Assembly: GCA_938085045.1 (NCBI GenBank)
Contig: CALKGI010000035.1
Span: forward strand, 60,876 to 124,875
Length of the DNA: 64,000 bases
Reading direction: 5' to 3'
DNA from: an uncultured Alteromonadaceae bacterium
GTDB lineage: Bacteria; Pseudomonadota; Gammaproteobacteria; Enterobacterales; Alteromonadaceae
Below, piece after piece: positions 28,516 through 37,800 of this stretch (positions are counted from its first letter, which is position 1; the number at the start of each line of letters is the position of its first letter). The notes beneath the pieces were generated by a model, which was not told the origin of the DNA, did no database searches, and saw only the letters and a program-made list of their open reading frames with translations. A program made the position numbers and the translations under genes.

Positions 28516-29346
28516 TTATTGCCCCAGACTATAGCTAAACTCGTAACGCCCCAGTAAATTACGCTTGGCATCAAGCACCTCAACAGCCCAATCACCTAAC
28601 CACTGTTTGGGCATGGCCTTACTCGAATATGTACGCCAGCGGTCGCTGCGTACCGGCAAAGTTAATTCTGCCACTTGTTTACCTTCATAAACCCATCGAT
28701 GATAAATTTTCTGACCATTCAATTGCTTCAACTCAGTGAAGAAATAAACCCGTCGAGTCAACTCACCATTGGTGTCTAATACATAACCCAGGTCATCTAC
28801 CGGTTCATTCTCAACCACTCCAGTGGTTAAAACCGCTCTTAATAATGAATGATGTTGCTGACTTTTAGGTTTACTTTGTACATTTTCCACCGATTGTTTA
28901 ACAGCAGCTTCAACTACAGGTTTTTGGGCTTGTACAGCAGGGGTTGACACTACAGGCGTAGCTTTTGCTACTAATATTGGTGTAAGTTCTGGCGTGGGTT
29001 CAGACGTAGATTCTGATGTGGTTACTGGTGTGGTTACTGGTGTCGGCTCAAGCTTTTGCTCTGGTTCGGCTACAGGTTTGCTCGCAACCAACACAGTATT
29101 TGTCGATGCTTTTTTACTAGGAGCTTCTTTGACAGGTACTTCTTTGACAGGTGCTTCGCTGGCCACCACAACCTTAGCAGGTAAAAATAAACTACCAATG
29201 CCATAAACCACACCAATAACAACCAAAGCAGCGGCGCTTACCTTTCGTTTGTCGAAAGGCGGTTTTTGTAAATACGTATCCATTTTGGCATCTAAATCTT
29301 CTGATACCGTGTCAACACCAATCTGAATAGTCAGTTTTTGAGTCAT
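28516..29346 (-). CDS. Single-pass membrane protein with DUF2914 domain
   Basis: 276-residue protein. The N-terminal 45 residues are cytoplasmic-looking, followed by one membrane helix (AAALVVIGVVYGIGSLFL), then a Pro/Thr/Val/Glu-rich linker of about 110 residues (repeats such as PVKEAP and TTPVTTSES) and a C-terminal DUF2914 domain (VYFFTELKQLNGQKIYHRWVYEGK...GDWAVEVLDAKRNLLGRYEF). The ATG at 29346 is chosen since the upstream frame lies inside the esterase gene, whose stop is 4 bp away. The periplasmic DUF2914 domain is of unknown function. Confidence 0.83.
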   Translation of the reverse strand: MTQKLTIQIGVDTVSEDLDAKMDTYLQKPPFDKRKVSAAALVVIGVVYGIGSLFLPAKVVVASEAPVKEVPVKEAPSKKASTNTVLVASKPVAEPEQKLEPTPVTTPVTTSESTSEPTPELTPILVAKATPVVSTPAVQAQKPVVEAAVKQSVENVQSKPKSQQHHSLLRAVLTTGVVENEPVDDLGYVLDTNGELTRRVYFFTELKQLNGQKIYHRWVYEGKQVAELTLPVRSDRWRTYSSKAMPKQWLGDWAVEVLDAKRNLLGRYEFSYSLGQ

Positions 29347-29350
29347 ATAA

Positions 29351-30016
29351 TCAGTCAGCCAATACTTTTTGTAACCAGCGAGAAACTTCAACCAGCTCTT
29401 GTGCGCAAACACTGTGCTCCATCGGGTAGTCATGCCATTGCACGCTAAAACCACATTCGGTCAGAGTCTGCCTAGCCTGTTCACCAACAAACATTGGCAC
29501 CATTTGATCTTGTGAACCGTGCGCCATTAAAAAGGGTGTTTGCAAATTCGTATCTGATTTTTCGCCAGCCAGTTTGTCTGGTTTGCACATATAGGTCGAC
29601 ATTGCCAATACACCCGCCAATTTGTGCTTGAACCGGGTCGACACATGTAAAGCGATTACCCCGCCTTGCGAAAATCCGGCCAGTACAATTTTCTCACTAG
29701 GCACGCCTCGGGCCATTTCATCGTCAACTAACTTTTCAAGCAACTCGGCAGATTCAAGTACGCCCGATTCATCGGCACGATTTTCAAGGTCCATCGATTT
29801 AATGTCATACCAAGCATTCATTTTCATGCCGTTATTAATGGTCACCGCGCGAACAGGGGCATGAGGAAAGACAAAACGAACGCCCATTTCTTCTGGCAAT
29901 TTCAACTCAGGCACTATTGGCGCAAAACCATGACCCGAATCACCTAAACCATGTAACCAAATAACAACCGCTTTTACTGGCGTACGAGGGTTAACTTCAA
30001 CATAACTTAAATTCAT
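29351..30016 (-). CDS. Alpha/beta hydrolase, phospholipase/carboxylesterase family
   Basis: 221-residue cytoplasmic serine esterase. HGLGDSGHGF forms the oxyanion region, and the triad is Ser116 in GFSQGG, Asp170 in HGSQDQMVP and His201 in MEHSVC. Length and motifs match the bacterial carboxylesterases related to acyl-protein thioesterase. No signal peptide. It lies immediately upstream of the DUF2914 gene on the same strand. The natural ester is unknown. Confidence 0.92.
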   Translation of the reverse strand: MNLSYVEVNPRTPVKAVVIWLHGLGDSGHGFAPIVPELKLPEEMGVRFVFPHAPVRAVTINNGMKMNAWYDIKSMDLENRADESGVLESAELLEKLVDDEMARGVPSEKIVLAGFSQGGVIALHVSTRFKHKLAGVLAMSTYMCKPDKLAGEKSDTNLQTPFLMAHGSQDQMVPMFVGEQARQTLTECGFSVQWHDYPMEHSVCAQELVEVSRWLQKVLAD

Positions 30017-30070
30017 TCATCTACCTTATTGAAAGAGCCTTTTAAATGCGCTTATTACTATACAAAAAAG

Positions 30071-30391
30071 CTACGCCGAAAATTCAATCGCCACACCTGC
30101 TTGCTTACTTGCCGCATCGCTAACCAAACGCCAGAACTCGGTGCCAGTACGGTTGTCTATCCAAGTGCCATCAATTAAATCAAAATGATGGCCATCAAAT
30201 TTAGTGGCAACCCAAATTTGGTGATTAGGTGTTTGCTTATTGATAATGATCTTGGTTTTATTCGGGAAATCGATGGTCAAAATGCTGCCTGCACTTTCGT
30301 AATCTAAATCGGCCTGCTCAATGGTGTCGATAGACTCTTCTAGTTGGAGTAAAATCGTATCCACCAATTGATGATATTCACTGTCATTCAT
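30071..30391 (-). CDS. cyaY: Frataxin-like iron donor CyaY
   Basis: 106-residue frataxin homologue that binds iron and modulates IscS in Fe-S cluster assembly. The acidic first helix (EESIDTIEQADLDYESAG) and the sheet motif NHQIWVATKFDGHHFDL with GTEFWRLV are clear. Start at ATG 30391 matches the normal length; the frame continues upstream into the divergent lptM region without homology. The divergent cyaY/lptM arrangement is standard in gammaproteobacteria. Confidence 0.95.
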   Translation of the reverse strand: MNDSEYHQLVDTILLQLEESIDTIEQADLDYESAGSILTIDFPNKTKIIINKQTPNHQIWVATKFDGHHFDLIDGTWIDNRTGTEFWRLVSDAASKQAGVAIEFSA

Positions 30392-30482
30392 CAGTTGTCT
30401 TTCCTCATATGAAATAAATGCTGGTCTTTTAGGCCGGGATACCGGATCATAACACGCTAAAATAAAGATGAAATCCCAAACC

Positions 30483-30611
30483 ATGAAGATATTGCGTAAA
30501 ACCACCAGTTTCGCCATTGCGCTAGGGTTGTTGACATTGCTCGGCGGCTGCGGCCAAAAAGGCCCACTGGTATTGCCTGAAAAGCCACCAACCAATCAAA
30601 GCCCTAAGTAA
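30483..30611 (+). CDS. lptM: Small lipoprotein LptM (YifL)
   Basis: 42-residue lipoprotein. Signal MKILRKTTSFAIALGLLTLLGG precedes Cys23, and the mature part begins CGQKGPLVLP, the family hallmark (CGxKGPL). In E. coli LptM helps the LptD translocon mature its disulfides. An in-frame ATG at 30468 would add five residues. It sits between cyaY and dapF as in other gammaproteobacteria, but lysA, which normally lies between lptM and dapF, is missing here. Confidence 0.85.
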   Translation: MKILRKTTSFAIALGLLTLLGGCGQKGPLVLPEKPPTNQSPK

Positions 30612-30690
30612 ATGCAATAACTAAAAGCCCCCATAATTAAATTTTTTGGGTTACTATAAACACAGATGCCACACAGATTTTTGATATTAG

Positions 30691-31521
30691 ATGCACATTA
30701 ACTTTTCTAAAATGCACGGCTTGGGCAATGACTTCATGGTTATTGATAACGTCACCGAGAATGTATTTATCACCCCCGAACAAGTCAGAAAACTGGCCGA
30801 TCGCAATTTTGGCATTGGCTTTGACCAATTGCTGATAGTCGAACCGCCATACGACCCTGATTTAGATTTTCATTATCGTATTTTTAACGCCGACGGCACC
30901 GAAGTGAACCAGTGTGGCAACGGCGCACGCTGCTTTGCCCGCTTTGTAAAAATGAAAGGCCTAATTCAAAAGCCTAAAATCAAAGTCAGCACCAAAGGCG
31001 GCAAACTCACCCTGTTTTTAGAAAAAGACGGCAACGTCACCGTCAACATGGGCTCTCCTCGTTTTGACCCCAAACAAGTGCCTTTTAAAGCCAACAAACT
31101 CGAATCTACCTATATATTAAGGGTTGCCGACCAAACTTTACTGTGCGGTGTTGTCTCAATGGGCAACCCCCACTGTGTTGTCAGCTGTGAAGACATCGAC
31201 ACTGTCGATATCGAAACCTTAGGGCCGCAGTTATCCACACACGAACGTTTTCCAGAACAAACCAACGTAGGATTTATGCAAATAGTCGCCCACGACAGAA
31301 TTAAACTCAGAGTGTGGGAGCGCGGCGTAGGCGAAACACTAGCCTGCGGAACTGGCGCATGCGCAGCTGTTGCAATAGGACAAATGCAAAAGAAACTAGC
31401 TGAGGAAGTCACAGTAGAATTACCGGGCGGTGAACTGACCATTCGCTACAAAGGCATTGGCGACAGTGTTAAAATGAGCGGTCCGGCGACTCATACATTT
31501 GACGGTAACATTACCATATAA
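30691..31521 (+). CDS. dapF: Diaminopimelate epimerase
   Basis: 276-residue cofactor-free epimerase that converts LL- to meso-diaminopimelate for lysine and peptidoglycan synthesis. Both catalytic cysteines are present: NQCGNGARC (Cys75) and LACGTGAC (Cys219). The two-fold domain structure and length fit the family. First gene of a plus-strand run with DUF484, xerC and yigB; there are 57 bp before the DUF484 gene. Confidence 0.97.
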   Translation: MHINFSKMHGLGNDFMVIDNVTENVFITPEQVRKLADRNFGIGFDQLLIVEPPYDPDLDFHYRIFNADGTEVNQCGNGARCFARFVKMKGLIQKPKIKVSTKGGKLTLFLEKDGNVTVNMGSPRFDPKQVPFKANKLESTYILRVADQTLLCGVVSMGNPHCVVSCEDIDTVDIETLGPQLSTHERFPEQTNVGFMQIVAHDRIKLRVWERGVGETLACGTGACAAVAIGQMQKKLAEEVTVELPGGELTIRYKGIGDSVKMSGPATHTFDGNITI

Positions 31522-31578
31522 AAAAACGACACAAGCACCCAACAAAACTAAAAATCACCTATTTACGAACCACCTATT

Positions 31579-32265
31579 ATGAAGCAACAATCAATGACAG
31601 ACATGACAGCAATAAAAGAAGACCTTATATTAGATGAGCAACTGGTAAAAGATTACCTATTGGCCAATCCCCAGTTTTTTATTCATAACCCTGATTTACT
31701 GCAAACCATTCGTTTGCCTCACCAAGAGCGTGGTGTTGTTTCATTGGTTGAACGCCAGCAGGAACTGCTGCGAGCCAAGGTTCAGGTGCTTGAAGAAGAG
31801 ATCACTCAACTGATGAGTGTTGCCCGCCAAAACGAAGGGATCTTTTTAACCTTCTCTGAGCTGTACTTGCAAATCATCAAAGCCGCTGACGAGTCCACCT
31901 TATATCAGGCCATGCTCGATATTCTCAGTGACAAACTCAATCTGCCAGCCATATATTTAAAGAGTTTCGCCGATGATGGTCAGGCCTTCCACATCAAAAA
32001 AGCCGAAGTAGATGCTTTGCTTGAACACCGCCTGATGCGCAACGACTACTACTTTGGCCGCTTGAATGTACAAGAGCAAAAACTGTTGTTTGCCGACAAC
32101 ACCGACATCAAGTCTGCCGCCTTAATGTTACTCGGCGACGAAGGCGAAGTGGGTTTAGTGGCCTTTGGCAGCACTGACGAAAACCACTTTTTCCCCGGCA
32201 TGGATATATTATTCCTCAAAGAATTGCGTAAAATTCTCGCCCTAATGTTAAACAAATTCAGATGA
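31579..32265 (+). CDS. DUF484 (GAF-like) protein
   Basis: 228-residue cytoplasmic protein of the DUF484 family, always found between dapF and xerC in gammaproteobacteria. The N-terminal block VKDYLLANPQFFIHNPDLLQTIRLPH and a coiled-coil segment precede a GAF-like domain (about 95-225). The function is unknown. The stop overlaps the xerC start as ATGA. Confidence 0.92.
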   Translation: MKQQSMTDMTAIKEDLILDEQLVKDYLLANPQFFIHNPDLLQTIRLPHQERGVVSLVERQQELLRAKVQVLEEEITQLMSVARQNEGIFLTFSELYLQIIKAADESTLYQAMLDILSDKLNLPAIYLKSFADDGQAFHIKKAEVDALLEHRLMRNDYYFGRLNVQEQKLLFADNTDIKSAALMLLGDEGEVGLVAFGSTDENHFFPGMDILFLKELRKILALMLNKFR

Positions 32266-33188
32266 AGCCGGTCCTGTTGCCGCCCACATTAGAAAGTTGG
32301 GTAAGTGATTACTTACGCTACTTGAGTGATGAGCGGCAATATTCACCACATACGGTCACCAACTACCAGCGCCATATAGAAAACGCAGGCACCTTTTTAG
32401 TCAAACATAAAGTCACCGACTGGCAGCGAGTCTCACCCGAAATGGTCAAACGCTTTGTCATCGAGTGTCGACACCAACGCCTCAAACCCCGTAGCATCGC
32501 GTTGGCCTTATCAAGCCTACGTAGTTTTTACAAATACCTATTGGCCAATGATGGCGCACTCACCAACCCGGTCGAGGGCATAAGCGCACCTAAGTTCGAC
32601 AAACCACTGCCCAAAAACCTTGATGTTGACCAGATGTCACAACTGCTCGAAATCGACCCGGAAGATGATTTGGCCATACGTGACAGAGCCATGATGGAGT
32701 TAATGTACAGCTCTGGATTGCGTTTGGATGAATTGGTCAGCTGCAATGTTAACGATGTTGATTCAATCAACCGAGAGATTTGGGTGTTAGGTAAAGGTGG
32801 CAAAGAAAGAGTGTTGCCCGTAGGCACCACAGCAGTTGATTGGCTTGAGCAATGGCTAAAAGTGCGTCCAGCATACCTAGGACAAGACCCAGACGCGTTA
32901 TTTTTAAGCAAACAAAAACGCCGCATATCACACCGTCAAGTGCGTACAAGAATGAAGCAATGGGGCCTTAAACAAAACATCGACACTTCGATTCATCCCC
33001 ATAAACTGCGCCATTCATTTGCGAGTCACGTGCTCGAATCAAGCCAAGACTTACGCGCCGTACAAGAGTTACTCGGTCATGCCAATTTAAGCACCACTCA
33101 AGTGTATACTCACCTAGACTTTCAGCATCTGGCCAAAGTCTACGATGCAGCCCACCCTAGAGCCAAGCTGAAAAACAAGGACGAATAA
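32262..33188 (+). CDS. xerC: Tyrosine recombinase XerC
   Basis: 308-residue site-specific recombinase that resolves chromosome dimers at dif with XerD. The N-terminal SAM-like core-binding domain is followed by the catalytic domain with Arg154 (SSGLRLDEL), Lys178 (LGKGGKERV), His247 and Arg250 (HPHKLRHSF), His273 (LLGHANLS) and the nucleophile Tyr282 (VYTHLDF). It overlaps DUF484 by 4 bases and yigB by 1 base, so the three are translationally coupled. Confidence 0.96.
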   Translation: MKPVLLPPTLESWVSDYLRYLSDERQYSPHTVTNYQRHIENAGTFLVKHKVTDWQRVSPEMVKRFVIECRHQRLKPRSIALALSSLRSFYKYLLANDGALTNPVEGISAPKFDKPLPKNLDVDQMSQLLEIDPEDDLAIRDRAMMELMYSSGLRLDELVSCNVNDVDSINREIWVLGKGGKERVLPVGTTAVDWLEQWLKVRPAYLGQDPDALFLSKQKRRISHRQVRTRMKQWGLKQNIDTSIHPHKLRHSFASHVLESSQDLRAVQELLGHANLSTTQVYTHLDFQHLAKVYDAAHPRAKLKNKDE

Positions 33189-33898
33189 TGCGTTTCTATA
33201 AAGCCATCAAGCCTATAAAAGCCATCAGTTTTGACCTTGACGACACCCTTTACGAAAACTGGCCTATCATTGAAAAAGCCGAAAAAGCCCAACTGGCGTT
33301 TTTGCATCAAACAGTTCCCCTGTCACAACAAACCACCACCGCTGACTGGCTACTCATTCGTCATCAATTGTTAGTAGAACAACCCGAGCTTCATAGCGAC
33401 ATAGGCCTATTGCGCCGCCGAGGCATTTGCCGCCTACTCATCAATATTGGCATCGACAAAACAAAAGCAAAAAGCATCAGCGAACAAGCATTTGCGGTTT
33501 TCTACCAAAAGCGAATAGAAGTCACTATCAGCGCAGATGTTTTACAACTGCTACAAAAACTGGTCAAACGCTATCCGCTAATCGCCCTGTCTAACGGCAA
33601 TGCCGACATCACGGCCATGGGTTTAAATAACATATTCACCTTTGCCATTCATGCGGGCGATCAAGGCGTACGCCAAAAACCTTACGCCGACATGTTTATC
33701 GCCGCCGCCCAAAAGCTCAATCTCAGCCCATGTGAAATATTGCATATTGGCGATAGTTTAAAATCAGATGTGCAAGGGGCGTTAAATGCAGGGTGTTCAG
33801 CTGTTTGGTTTAATCCCGAGCATAAACCATTAAGCGATAAAAGCGGTTTACCTCATCTTGAGATTGCGCAATTAGCGAGCCTTGAATTACTGGTTTAA
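33188..33898 (+). CDS. yigB: HAD-family hydrolase YigB (flavin-nucleotide phosphatase type)
   Basis: 236-residue HAD phosphatase. Motif I is FDLDDTLYENW (nucleophile Asp16, acid Asp18), motif II is ALSNGNAD, the conserved Lys is in VRQKPYADMF, and motif IV is HIGDSLKSDVQGALNAG. Position after xerC is the usual place of yigB, whose E. coli product dephosphorylates FMN. The start ATG shares its A with the xerC stop (TAATG). The uvrD gene that often follows is not here. Confidence 0.92.
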   Translation: MRFYKAIKPIKAISFDLDDTLYENWPIIEKAEKAQLAFLHQTVPLSQQTTTADWLLIRHQLLVEQPELHSDIGLLRRRGICRLLINIGIDKTKAKSISEQAFAVFYQKRIEVTISADVLQLLQKLVKRYPLIALSNGNADITAMGLNNIFTFAIHAGDQGVRQKPYADMFIAAAQKLNLSPCEILHIGDSLKSDVQGALNAGCSAVWFNPEHKPLSDKSGLPHLEIAQLASLELLV

Positions 33899-34117
33899 AG
33901 GCGATGTCACGTTTACCTGAAGTGAACAATTCGTCCCTATATAAAGCAAACCATTGAAAAACAAAGAAAAAACCTAAAAAAGACCGGATTCTTATATAAA
34001 TAACAGCAAATTAGGCGGAATTTTGATAATGCTTAAGGCGTTTTTACTTTAGAATGTCTCCATCTACTGACAGATACCTGTCGTCATTTAATTTAAATAA
34101 TATATAAGGACTTGGCC

Positions 34118-34531
34118 ATGAGCGAAAAAAGCAGTTTTGCAGACAAAATCAAAGAGGTATTACAATACGCAGTCATTTTGGCCGTTGGTTTGGGCATTGG
34201 ATTGGGTGTAAAACAAGGTTATGCTTGGTACACCACACCAGAGCCATTCATCATTACTGACACTGCTCCTCACTTTGCCAACGTCGACACCAAAGTTGTC
34301 GTCTACTCAACCAAATGGTGTCAGTTCTGTAAAAAGACTCGCGAATATCTGGTCAGTAACAACATTCCATTCATCGATCGCGATATTGAAGTTGGCGATG
34401 AAAAAATCGATATGTTGTATCAATCAATCGGTGCCAAAGCTATTCCACAAATTGTTGTTGGCGACAAAATCATCAGCGGTTTTAACCAACAATTATTGGC
34501 AGCTGAGTTGAAAGTACAAAAGTTGCTTTAA
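34118..34531 (+). CDS. Membrane-anchored glutaredoxin-like protein
   Basis: 137-residue protein. One N-terminal membrane helix (YAVILAVGLGIGLGVKQGYAW) is followed by a glutaredoxin/thioredoxin fold with the redox motif WCQFCKKTREYL and the cis-Pro block KAIPQIVVGDKIISGFN. The topology is not fixed by the sequence: a periplasmic domain would make it a disulfide enzyme, a cytoplasmic one a reductase. The start is at ATG 34118 with AAGGA about 9 bases upstream; a TTG two codons earlier is less likely. Confidence 0.9.
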   Translation: MSEKSSFADKIKEVLQYAVILAVGLGIGLGVKQGYAWYTTPEPFIITDTAPHFANVDTKVVVYSTKWCQFCKKTREYLVSNNIPFIDRDIEVGDEKIDMLYQSIGAKAIPQIVVGDKIISGFNQQLLAAELKVQKLL

Positions 34532-34550
34532 CAACGAAAGCGCAAAATAT

Positions 34551-34577
34551 AAAAGCCCGGTTTTGCCGGGCTTTTTT
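34551..34577 (+). terminator. Terminator of the glutaredoxin gene
   Basis: Stem AAAAGCCCGG/CCGGGCTTTT with a short TTTTG loop and a T-run, 20 bp after the stop codon. Confidence 0.95.
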
Positions 34578-34603
34578 GTGGGTGCTATAAAAAATGGTCA
34601 AGG

Positions 34604-34876
34604 TGGGGCTTCGTTACGAGCTGGTGGAACGGAGGCTAGCAACAGGGGACAGAGCAGTCGTCAAAAACCTGGAACAGCTTCGCGTTCACAGTTTTTGCGA
34701 ACTGGTCTGTCCCCGGCTGGTGGTGACTAGTAAAAAATCAGCGGTCTATCGAAGAATTTCTACCAGCCTTCACCAGCTGGGGTCAGTGCAAAATAAGTTC
34801 TGTGGACAGCTTGCCTGTCCCTGCACTAATTTTGCTTTGACCCCCTTGCGAAGCCTCCGTTCCTCCAGCCCACAAC
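34604..34876. repeat. Nested REP-like palindromic element
   Basis: 273 bp without credible coding. Outer arms GCTGGTGGAACGGAGGCT (left) and AGCCTCCGTTCCTCCAGC (right) are inverted. Inside are two long hairpins: 34645-34714, bounded by GGGGACAGA and TCTGTCCCC, and 34779-34844, bounded by GGGGTCA and TGACCCC with GCAAAAT/ATTTTGC arms. A third pair, GCTGGTGGTGA/TTCACCAGC, links them. The GGGGTCA...TGACCCC style resembles REP-type palindromes mobilised by Y1 (RAYT) transposases; no such transposase is in the window. The outer arm motif is shared with the element at 13574-13897. Confidence 0.75.
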
Positions 34877-34894
34877 AGCAACCGGAGTAGCGAT

Positions 34895-37800
34895 TCAACC
34901 ATCCTTGGTCATCATCCCCATAACCCGCTGCTCCAACCAGCCGCCTTTTTGCGCTTTGGTGATTTTCGCCAGCTCTACCGATGCCTTATCATAACTAATC
35001 AAATTATCGAGTATTGCCTGATAGATTTCATCGGCTCTTTTACGCCGCTTTATCGCATCACCCGCATCCAAAAAGGCCTCGACTGCGCTTAGTAGCCAAT
35101 TTAGCCACTTTGACTGGGATTTCGATCCATCCAACTGACCTTGCATCAATGACAATTGTTTGTCTAAGCGCTGTTCTATCAGGTGTAATTGGGCTTGAAC
35201 CAGTTCAGTTTGCGCTTCAGAGCGATCTTTTACTTTTACTAACGTATCACGTACTTTTTGTTGGTCGAGCACACCAAACTCTTCCCAAGTAGTTAGTGCC
35301 TTGGCAGCAGCCTCAAGAACCAGTTCTTCGCGGCTCGTCAATAGTTGTTCACAATAATGGTGAATCTGATCCCACGCCTGCCAGCGGTAAATAAAATCTA
35401 ACCCAGTGCCTTTGATGTTTTGCATACCAATAATGCGGCTCAATAGGCCCGGCGGGGTATTTTGTACCATGATATTGATGGTTTGATTGCCCGTTGAGTA
35501 GTAATCATCTACCACTACCCAGCGGTCTTTGAAGCATTTAAACAGCCAGTCGACCATCGCGTTTTGCTTGGCAATATCAAAGCTATCGGCAAATGCGCTG
35601 TATTGCAAATATTCTTGTGCATCACGTTTGAATTGCGCTTGTATAGCGACATTTTCACATGTCCAACTGTCCAAAATGCTCTGGTCAATGGCTTGTGGTA
35701 AATCAACAATATTTGCCGATATGCCTTCAAGGCAAGCCCGTAATCGCGCCAACACTTGTTGCTCACTGATTGGAATGCGAAACTTGCTTGCCAAGGCCGT
35801 CAGTTTCTCTTTGTTTTCGAGTTTGAGTGAGCTGGCAAAACTTTGCCACGCTTCTTCTATATAACTTTTGAATCCGCTTAAGTTGTTGCCAATAAAAAAG
35901 TAACAATCGGCCTGCGTATCATTAACCAACATCGAGGCAAATACTTTTGAGCGGGCAATTCGGTCGGCTCGGTTATTAATGACAATAGCCAACCAAGTGT
36001 CTGGATTGTCTTGCAAGGTCAAGTCAACAAGGCCAGTTCGTTGCCAGTTACCCATGGCACCGAGTCTTTCGTTAGCCGACATACCATTAATAAACGCCAG
36101 CTTTCTTTGTTCAACTTGTGCCACAGGATAAATTTTTAGCACCCCTAAGTCGGCCACCACGTTGTCGGCCATCGCTTTTAAAGCAAAGTCTTCGGGAATA
36201 TTGAGGGTTTTGGCCAAGCGAGCCACTAGTGCGATATTGTTTGGGTGCTCTTCGTAAGGAAAACGACTCACCACATCATCGGTTAACAGTCCGGCATCTA
36301 ACCAAGTTACGCTTTGCAATTCGGTGCGCTTTTGCCGTGCCGCATCTTCAAGCAACGGTAACATGCTCTCTTCAGAGGCAATCAAAGTACTTTTGTGCGG
36401 CACAAAGCGTTGCATGACTATGGGTATTTCAATGCCTGCCGGGCCTTGCAGGTCTTCGTGATCTGGATAGCAGTTGGTGATGGTCGCCACATCGTCACGC
36501 ATCCATTGGTTTTGAATGATATCGATATAACGCGGGGTTAGGCCCATGCATTCCCACAAAAAGACATCAGCGCCCAATTTGGCGGTGAGCCGAGCCAAAA
36601 AAACCTGCTCCCAAATACTGGCTTTGTCGTAAGGCCGAAACAAAAACATTTCTTTCATTGGCCGATTGGCCGGACCAAACAAAAACATCGCCTCGCAACC
36701 GGTGGTTTTAGACAACACACTAAGCCCCATTGAGTTGAACAAAGCCGCCTTTAACCGTTCAGTGCCCGACTTGCCCCGGGTGCCCCAACCACCAACCACT
36801 AGCGGTATTTGTTTACGGGCTTTACGCATTTGTATCAGGGTGTTGATATGCGTGCCCAAATAACCCGCCGTTACCGCCACTGTAAACCCCAATAACTGGC
36901 CAATGGTATTTTGATAAACCGAATAAAAGTAGTTTTGCATGTCGGCTAAGCTAGGTAGTGCAAACGGCAAACCGACAGATGGGAAAAACCGCTCCACGCG
37001 GGAATCAAGGGGCTGTGCCTCGCCTTTTTCGTCAAGGTATCCTTCAATGCTGATAGTAAAACCCAACTTTTGCAATTGCAGCAAGTACTCGTTGGGGTCA
37101 TAACTATCGCCGTCTTGCCAGTTACGCAATGCGGCCAATTTGGCAAATTTTAATTGAATAACCGTTCGGGCATACAAACGAGAAAATAGATTGCTCGGCG
37201 GCATAATCGAGGTGATGCCCTCACTACTGTAGAGCTTAACAGGTTTGGTTGGCCAATTCTGATCGAGGCTTGAAATCACCTGATCCAGCAAAGGCAAATA
37301 TTCACGCCAGCCCTGCTCGCCTGACATAAACAAAGGCTCACCGGGCACCTTGGTCACGCTCAGTTCTGCCATTTGGCGGGTGGCGGTTTGAATCAAACCA
37401 TAATAATGACGACCTTTAAGGTGATTGTGATTTTGTCTTTTATCAGTGGCGGGGTTACGCAGTTCATGCCAAAAACGCCAAAAACGAAAACCGAATTTAA
37501 AACCAGCCCGCACTTTAATTTTTTCGCCTTTGTCTTGCACGTCAAAACCAAAACGTTCGCTGCCAACCTGTGCCAAATAACGATGTACATCATGTTTTTC
37601 GACAAACTTAGGCAACTCAAAAGTCATGCTTTTATGCAATGGTAATTGTGCCAATTGGTCTTGTATTTGGTGCGGTACCTTAGACTCACTCACTACCCAC
37701 AGGTGCTCGCGGGTTTTTGCCGCCCAACGCCTAACGGCAGTTTTATCGTGAGTTTGATGCAGTGCATTCAACGGAGCTTGCAATTGTTGCACGTACTCCT

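Noticed and set aside
34594..34890. 98-codon ORF in the gap after the glutaredoxin gene
   Set aside because: It lies entirely in the nested palindromic element; open frame explained by repeat arms.
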